This document shows, one piece after another, positions 42,262-47,401 of a stretch of DNA of 47,401 nucleotides. A program made the translations under genes and the position numbers. The notes beneath the pieces were generated by a model. That model was not told the origin of the DNA and searched no databases. It was given only the letters and a program-made list of their open reading frames with translations. Origin of the DNA: Myxococcales bacterium (GTDB lineage Bacteria > Myxococcota_A > UBA9042). Location: contig SHZF01000036.1 of NCBI GenBank assembly GCA_009692425.1, forward strand, positions 1 through 47,401. Reading direction: 5' to 3'. The stretch's first letter is position 1, and the number at the start of each line of letters is the position of its first letter.

Positions 42262-42319
42262 CTCAGGCTCCTTGGCGCAGCGGCGACCACACGAACGCAG
42301 CGCGTGCGGCACCGAGATT

Positions 42320-43150
42320 CTACCGCAGTTGCGCGGTCGCCGCCAGCAACGTCTGGAACAGGCCCGCCGCCGCGTCGTTCTCGGCGACCTTTTTCGATGG
42401 CCCTTCGCCGTCCGCCTCGTGCGTCGCCTCGTGCAGGCGCGTGGCGGCGCGGACCCGGAAGCGGCGCGCATGGACCGGTCCGTCTTCGGCAAGCAGCAGG
42501 TAGGTTGGCGGCAGGTGGCCGAGCCGCTGCAGGAGTTCTTGGACCGCGGTCTTCCAGTTCGCCGTGCCGACCGACAACCCGGCCTGTCCGCTCGCCGCTT
42601 CGAGCTGCGCAATGACGTCGGTGAGTTGGCCGGAGAGCGCGCGCACGACGACGGTCCGGGTCACCTCGTAGCCGGCGTCGAGAAACACGGCGCCCACCAC
42701 CGCTTCGAGTGCGTCGGCGAGTACGGACGGCCGCGTGCGCCCGCCGGTGTAGTGCTCGCCACGTCCGAGCCGCAACGCGGGCCCGACGTGGAGCTTTTCA
42801 GCCAACGCCGCCAGGCTCGACTCGCGCACGAGCTGCGACTTGATCACGGTGAGTTCGCCTTCCTTGCGGTCGGGCAGACGTTGGATCAGTTCGAGCGTCA
42901 CGATCATGCCGAGCACGGCATCGCCGAGGAACTCCAGCCGCTGGTTGTCGGGGCCGCCCGGATTGTGCTCGTTGCGCCACGACGGGTGCGTCAGCGCCGT
43001 GACGAGGTGGTTCGAATCCGCAAACCGATGCCCGATGCGATCGCAAAGCGCAGACATCGCGACGACCGGGTCGAACATCGGGATCGCCGGTCGCGACGGC
43101 CGCGAGGGGCGACGAATCGGTTGCGGCAGGGCGGCGTCGGTGTCAGCCAT
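42320..43150 (-). CDS. rnc: Ribonuclease III
   Basis: 276 residues. Cleaves double-stranded RNA in rRNA and mRNA processing. Catalytic signature [14 protein letters not shown] at 69-82 with metal ligands Glu73 and Asp77, and the second acidic cluster [15 protein letters not shown]-terminal double-stranded RNA-binding domain ends [14 protein letters not shown]. The first 25 residues are Pro/Arg-rich and unconserved. Its start overlaps the mnmA end by eight bases. Confidence 0.95.
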   Translation of the reverse strand: MADTDAALPQPIRRPSRPSRPAIPMFDPVVAMSALCDRIGHRFADSNHLVTALTHPSWRNEHNPGGPDNQRLEFLGDAVLGMIVTLELIQRLPDRKEGELTVIKSQLVRESSLAALAEKLHVGPALRLGRGEHYTGGRTRPSVLADALEAVVGAVFLDAGYEVTRTVVVRALSGQLTDVIAQLEAASGQAGLSVGTANWKTAVQELLQRLGHLPPTYLLLAEDGPVHARRFRVRAATRLHEATHEADGEGPSKKVAENDAAAGLFQTLLAATAQLR

Positions 43151-44366
43151 GACCGGCCCGCCACGGTGACCGCGCAAGCATCGGGGAGGGCGCTTCGGCG
43201 GGAGCGCAGGCGTGCGCGCGCTGGCTGTCTTTGACGATGCCACCGCCGACGACGCGGTCGCCGCAGAACAGGACGGCGCTCTGCCCAGCCGCTACGGCCT
43301 GCAAGTCCCCCAGGACCGTCACCTGGGCGGTTGCGACCCGGGCATCGACCCCATCCAACACGACGTCGACGGGCCGGCCGCGATGGCGCACCTGCACCGA
43401 CAGCTTGGCGCCGGGTGCCGGCACGGGTCCCAGCCAACGGCAGCCCGCCAGATCGATGCGGCCGACCCGCAGCGCGTCGAGAGGACCGACGACGACCGTG
43501 CCGTCGGCGTGCTTGGCCACGACGTAGCGCGCGGCGGCGGCGGGCCCATCTGTCGGGATCGGCAGGCCGCGCCGCTGGCCGATGGTAAACGCCGCGAGGT
43601 TGTCGTGCCGGCCGAGTCGGGTGCCGTCGAGCGCCACGATTGCCCCCGCAGGCGCGCCGCCGTGCTTCGCGACCCACTGGGCCGCCGTGCTCGCGCCGAC
43701 GAAGCAGACGTCCATCGAATCGGCCTTGGCCGCAACCGGGACTCCCAGCCGCTCGGCGTGTTGGCGCACCTCCGGCTTGGTCCACGCCCCGAGCGGAAAG
43801 CGCAGGAATGCCGCGGCATCCGCCGGCAGCGTCCACAAGAAGTACGATTGGTCCTTCGCCGCGTCGTCCGCACGCCGCAGCGCGATGTGGCCGTCGTGGT
43901 CCGGCTCCAGGCGGGCATAGTGGCCGGTCGCCAGCGCGGCGGCGCCCAGCGCGTGGGCCTCCCGCACGAGCCGATCGAATTTCAGGTGGCGGTTGCACTC
44001 GACGCACGGGTTCGGCGTCGCTCCGGCCTGCCACGCCGCAAGGAAGGGCGCCACGACGGTGGCAGCAAACGTCGCACGCTCGTCGATCGCGTAGTGACGG
44101 ATGCCGAGTTGGCCTGCCACGTGGCGGGCGTCGCGGGCGTCCTGCGGCGCACAACAAGTTCCTGCCTTGCGGGCACCCTCGGCCTCGGCCGCATCGACGT
44201 CGTAGAGCCGTGCGGTCAGTCCGATGACCTCGTAATCCGCCTCGTGCAGCAGGGCGGCGACGGTGCTCGAATCGACGCCCCCGCTCATGGCGACGGCGAC
44301 GCGCGCGCCGGTGGGCAGGCGCATCGCGGCGCGCACGCGGCTTACGGCGTTGGGAGTACTGGCCAT
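43143..44366 (-). CDS. mnmA: tRNA-specific 2-thiouridylase MnmA
   Basis: 407 residues. Thiolates uridine 34 of tRNA-Lys, tRNA-Glu and tRNA-Gln. PP-loop VAVAMSGGVDSS, catalytic-type cysteines in NPCVECNRHLKF and DSMDVCFVG, and the C-terminal TIGQRRGLPI segment. GGAG lies five bases before the ATG. The sulfur would come from a cysteine desulfurase, encoded 151 bases upstream on the same strand. Two substrate tRNAs are encoded about 1.5 kb away, which fits a shared role but may be chance. The C-terminal 25 residues, overlapping rnc, are unconserved. Confidence 0.96.
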   Translation of the reverse strand: MASTPNAVSRVRAAMRLPTGARVAVAMSGGVDSSTVAALLHEADYEVIGLTARLYDVDAAEAEGARKAGTCCAPQDARDARHVAGQLGIRHYAIDERATFAATVVAPFLAAWQAGATPNPCVECNRHLKFDRLVREAHALGAAALATGHYARLEPDHDGHIALRRADDAAKDQSYFLWTLPADAAAFLRFPLGAWTKPEVRQHAERLGVPVAAKADSMDVCFVGASTAAQWVAKHGGAPAGAIVALDGTRLGRHDNLAAFTIGQRRGLPIPTDGPAAAARYVVAKHADGTVVVGPLDALRVGRIDLAGCRWLGPVPAPGAKLSVQVRHRGRPVDVVLDGVDARVATAQVTVLGDLQAVAAGQSAVLFCGDRVVGGGIVKDSQRAHACAPAEAPSPMLARSPWRAGHG

Positions 44367-44517
44367 CGGGACTCCAGCTTTCGATCTTGGGCCCGCGGCG
44401 GTTTGCCGCAGTCGAACCCTCCGCAGATTGCCGGAGCGGTGTACACGGCAGGCGGTCGCGGTGTAGGCATGCTAGCGGGCACTGACGCCCACGTCCATCG
44501 GAACTGCGCCCCGAATC

Positions 44518-45663
44518 TCAGCCCTGCGCCCGCATCCGCTTCACGACCAACGCAATGACCTCGACCGCCCGCTCCACTTCCGCCGGCGTCGTCTCCAGCC
44601 CGAGCGAAAGGCGAATCGCGCTGCGTGCCCGCCGGGCGACATCGGCGCCGACTCCCGGCAGCGCCAGCAAGACATGCGACGGCTCCACGGTCCCCGAAGC
44701 GCACGCCGCGCCGGTGGCGACACACACGCCTTCGACGTCCAGGGCGCGCTGCAGGCGGCTACCGTCAACGTCGGCAAACGACACGTTGAGCGTCTGTCCG
44801 GTTTCGACGACTGGCGGGGCTGCCCCATTGCGATCGCAGCCGGGCACCGCTGCGCGCAGGCCTGCCCAGAGCCGATCGCGCAGTTGGCGCACGCTTGCCG
44901 CCGCAGCGAGCCGGTCTGCGGCATGGGCACACGCGGCGCCGAAGCCCACCATGCCGAGAACGTTTTCACTGCCACCGCGCCGGCCCCCTTCCTGGTGACC
45001 GATGATCAACGGCTCCAGCGGGACGCCCGTGCGGACATACAGCGCGCCGGTGCCAGCCGGTCCTCCCACCTTCGCTGCCGAGAACGCCGCCGTCGCGGCA
45101 CCCCATGCCCGCACATCGACCTGCACACGACCGAGCGCTTGCGTCGCGTCGATGTGGAGCCGGGCACCCCAGGCAGCGGCGAGCGCGCGCCATGCGGCCA
45201 GATCGGTCAAGACTCCGAGTTCATTGTTGGCCGCGATCACACTGAGGAAGGCCACGGGGCCTTGCGCATCCAGCGACTGTGGCGCCACGGGCGCGCCATG
45301 GGTGTCGGCCCCGGCCCAGCGGACCACACAGCCGGATTCGCGGCGGCGGCGGGCCAGCGCCATCACCGACGGATGCTCGACCCGGCTCGTGAGAACGGCG
45401 GCGTCCGCTGCCACGCCGTGCCACGCCAGCGCGTTGGCCTCCGTGGCGCCGCTCGTGAACACGATCTCCTCAGGCCGGGCACCGATCGCCGCCGCCACCT
45501 GTTCGCGCGCACGCTCCACGGCGGCGCGGGCGCGCTGACCTGCCCAGTGCACCGACGACGGGTTGCCGAGTCCGGCATCCAACGCCTCAGACAGCGCGGC
45601 GCGTACGGCCGGGAGCAACGGCGCCGCAGCGTTGTGGTCGAGGTATACGAGCGGCGCTCTCAT
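44518..45663 (-). CDS. Cysteine desulfurase (NifS/IscS family)
   Basis: 381 residues. Pyridoxal-phosphate enzyme that takes sulfur from cysteine. Features: VYLDHNAAAPLLPAV at the start, FTSGATEANALAWHG, IDATQALGRVQVDV, the PLP-lysine segment AFSAAKVGGPAG (usual SAHK here is SAAK; lysine kept) and the persulfide cysteine in ATGAACASGTVEPSHVL. GGAGG lies seven bases before the ATG. The group-II-like short loop before the Cys-SG fits NifS-type enzymes. It probably feeds MnmA and iron-sulfur cluster assembly. Confidence 0.94.
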   Translation of the reverse strand: MRAPLVYLDHNAAAPLLPAVRAALSEALDAGLGNPSSVHWAGQRARAAVERAREQVAAAIGARPEEIVFTSGATEANALAWHGVAADAAVLTSRVEHPSVMALARRRRESGCVVRWAGADTHGAPVAPQSLDAQGPVAFLSVIAANNELGVLTDLAAWRALAAAWGARLHIDATQALGRVQVDVRAWGAATAAFSAAKVGGPAGTGALYVRTGVPLEPLIIGHQEGGRRGGSENVLGMVGFGAACAHAADRLAAAASVRQLRDRLWAGLRAAVPGCDRNGAAPPVVETGQTLNVSFADVDGSRLQRALDVEGVCVATGAACASGTVEPSHVLLALPGVGADVARRARSAIRLSLGLETTPAEVERAVEVIALVVKRMRAQG

Positions 45664-45766
45664 CGGCGGCCTCCGGTTCGCTGGGGTCGGCGTTGACGGA
45701 CGCCGCGACTCGTCGTGAAATGCGCCGCCTCTGCGCGGCACCTGCGGCGTGGACGGGAGGACGATC

Positions 45767-47401
45767 TTGGCGCATTCCCACGGCATCATCCAACGCAGCA
45801 CGGCGGCCCTGTTGCTGGCGGCGTTGACGGCAAGCCCGTCCGTCGCGGGCGCCGAGCCGCCCACACTGCTCGACATCGAGGCCGGCGAAAAGCCCGCGGT
45901 GGACGCCGCCCCGGTCACCGCAGCCCCGGCCGACCCGAGCGCGACGACCCCTGCTGCGGCGCCGGCGGCTGAACCAGGTGGCCAGAAGTCGCTGCTCGAC
46001 GAACTCGACCCGGGCGGCACCGCGTCGCCGCAGCGGCCCGCATGGGATGCCCCGCCGGCCCCGGCCGCTCCCACCTACCCCTTCGTCGAACACCACGGCT
46101 ACTTTCGCTTCCGCCCCGACCTGATCTCGAACGGCCACCTCGGCCAGGCCGTCAAGCGCGAGTTGTTCGAGGGCCAGATCGTGACGACGTCGGCCATCAA
46201 GCCACCGCTGTCGCTGTGGCCCGCCAACAACGAAAACAACCCGTTCGCCGACCGCGTCGGCAAGGCGCGCGGCGAGAACAGCCTGGCCGCCGCGTCGATC
46301 CGCTTCCGCTATCAGCCCACGCTGCACCTTGCCGACACGATCCGCATCGCGGCGACCCTCGATGTGCTCGACAACTACGTGCTCGGCGGCGATCCCGACT
46401 ACGCGGGCGCGGTCAAACGGCCCGATGTGCCGCTCGTCGCCTTCGCCACCAGCACGAAGCCGGGCTCGATCGCCGTCAAGGAAGCATACGGCGAGTGGAA
46501 GACCCTGCTCGGTATCCTCCGCGTCGGCCGGCAAGCGTCGCAGTGGGGCCTCGGCATTTTCGCCAACGGCGGCGGCGGCGATGGCTGGGACGGCGCGCGC
46601 CCCACGGAATACTACGGCGGGCCGCGGTTGCCCCACGAGGGCGGTGGGCAGGACGCCGACTTCGGCAGCTATGTGGATCGATTGGCGTTCCTGACCAAGG
46701 TGGGCCCAGCGTACGTCACGCTGCTGTGGGACTATGCGTCGGCGGGCGTGCTCGGCTACGACAAGTCGCGCGTCGATGGGCAGGTGCGCGACTTTACCGA
46801 CGGCGACGACGTCAACCAGTTCGGCCTCGTGTTGTTCCAGCGGCCGCTCACGCCGCAGGAAATCGAAGCGCGCAAGTCGCGCCTGCTCGACGAGGGCCGA
46901 CCTGGCTTCGATTGGGGTGTGTACAGCATCTACCGCTGGCAGGACCTCGACGTGCAGGGCACGAAGCCGGCCAACACGTTCGACATCGACACCGCCAAGG
47001 ATGTACAGCTGATGCCGCGCAACGCCTGGGCGGCCGCATCGGATTTGTGGTTGCGCTACGAACGCCGCCTCGCCTTTTCGCGCCGCCTGCTCATCGAGGC
47101 GGAGTTCGCGGGCCTGTTCGGCAAGATCGAAGACGCGGGCACGATCGGCGGCCAGGCCCCGAAAGCAAAGGACATCCAGATGTTCGGGGGAGCCATCAAA
47201 GCCGCCTGGCAGAACGAGGGCTTCGGCATCATGATCGACACCGGGTTCGCGAGCGGCGACGACACTGGCTGCTTCGGCGTGCTCGGCGACGGCACGTGCA
47301 GCCTCGACACGGCAGCGGGGCAGGCCAACGACAAGATCCAGGGGTTCAAGTTCCACAAGAACTACCGGGTCGGCTCGCTCTTGTTCCGCGATGTGATCGG
47401 C
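45767..47401 (+). CDS. Outer-membrane-type beta-rich protein, 3' end outside window
   Basis: 545 codons, open to the window edge. TTG start with GGGAGG six bases upstream. A signal peptide (AALLLAALTASPSVAGA) is followed by an Ala/Pro/Asp linker to about residue 105. Then come beta-strand-like stretches with alternating polar and hydrophobic residues: HHGYFRFRPDLISNGHLG, EWKTLLGILRVGRQASQWGLG, FLTKVGPAYVTLLWDYA and LWLRYERRLAFSRRLLIEAEF. This suggests a porin-like barrel and recalls an uncharacterised outer-membrane family of delta-proteobacteria, but I cannot name it firmly. Divergent from the cysteine desulfurase, 103 bases apart. Confidence 0.75.
   Translation, partial: MAHSHGIIQRSTAALLLAALTASPSVAGAEPPTLLDIEAGEKPAVDAAPVTAAPADPSATTPAAAPAAEPGGQKSLLDELDPGGTASPQRPAWDAPPAPAAPTYPFVEHHGYFRFRPDLISNGHLGQAVKRELFEGQIVTTSAIKPPLSLWPANNENNPFADRVGKARGENSLAAASIRFRYQPTLHLADTIRIAATLDVLDNYVLGGDPDYAGAVKRPDVPLVAFATSTKPGSIAVKEAYGEWKTLLGILRVGRQASQWGLGIFANGGGGDGWDGARPTEYYGGPRLPHEGGGQDADFGSYVDRLAFLTKVGPAYVTLLWDYASAGVLGYDKSRVDGQVRDFTDGDDVNQFGLVLFQRPLTPQEIEARKSRLLDEGRPGFDWGVYSIYRWQDLDVQGTKPANTFDIDTAKDVQLMPRNAWAAASDLWLRYERRLAFSRRLLIEAEFAGLFGKIEDAGTIGGQAPKAKDIQMFGGAIKAAWQNEGFGIMIDTGFASGDDTGCFGVLGDGTCSLDTAAGQANDKIQGFKFHKNYRVGSLLFRDVIG

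Overview
The window is very GC-rich and almost fully coding. It looks like a chromosomal piece of a myxobacterium-like bacterium (Myxococcota or a related delta-proteobacterial lineage). This is inferred from the many large lipoproteins with Asp/Ala/Thr-rich linkers and CDDG-type cysteine-rich repeats, the EGF, Kazal, NHL and thrombospondin-3 modules, a Ser/Thr kinase, a sigma-54-like promoter and several TTG starts. No phage, IS element, CRISPR array or rRNA was seen.

Layout. 0-1.4 kb: cytoplasmic Ser/Thr kinase. 1.5-10.5 kb (+): a tight run of two S51-like peptidases, a DedA protein, an EamA transporter, an exported FHA protein, the [2Fe-2S] and molybdopterin subunits of a 4-hydroxybenzoyl-CoA reductase-like enzyme, and an exported TPR protein; the last four genes overlap by 1-4 bases. 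10.5-15.3 kb (-): a ferritin-like lipoprotein and a CehA/McbA-type PHP metallohydrolase lipoprotein. 15.4-16.4 kb (+): the FAD subunit of the same reductase type, with the extra four-cysteine loop typical of HcrB. 16.4-19.1 kb (-): archaeal-type valS. 19.3-28.2 kb: three large secreted modular proteins. 28.5-32.4 kb: a membrane GGDEF protein divergent from ppdK. 32.4-32.9 kb: a 496-base gene-free stretch with a near-consensus sigma-54 promoter and a strong intrinsic terminator, read here as a candidate small RNA. 32.9-35.8 kb: Nudix hydrolase, MlaE-type permease, and cobA plus a precorrin-2 dehydrogenase (siroheme synthesis). 35.9-40.9 kb: a Kazal-like lipoprotein, a broken patatin gene and an amidohydrolase lipoprotein with calcium-binding repeats. 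41-45.7 kb: slyD, tRNA-Glu, tRNA-Lys, tatA, rnc, mnmA and a cysteine desulfurase. 45.8 kb to the end: an outer-membrane-type protein cut by the window edge.

How genes may work together. The three reductase subunits probably form one molybdenum enzyme although their genes are split into two blocks. CobA and the dehydrogenase make siroheme from uroporphyrinogen III. Cysteine desulfurase could supply sulfur to MnmA, which thiolates tRNA-Glu and tRNA-Lys, both encoded next door. A roughly 150-base intergenic repeat occurs twice, each time just after the stop codon of a minus-strand gene. All assignments come from reading motifs; no database search was run.
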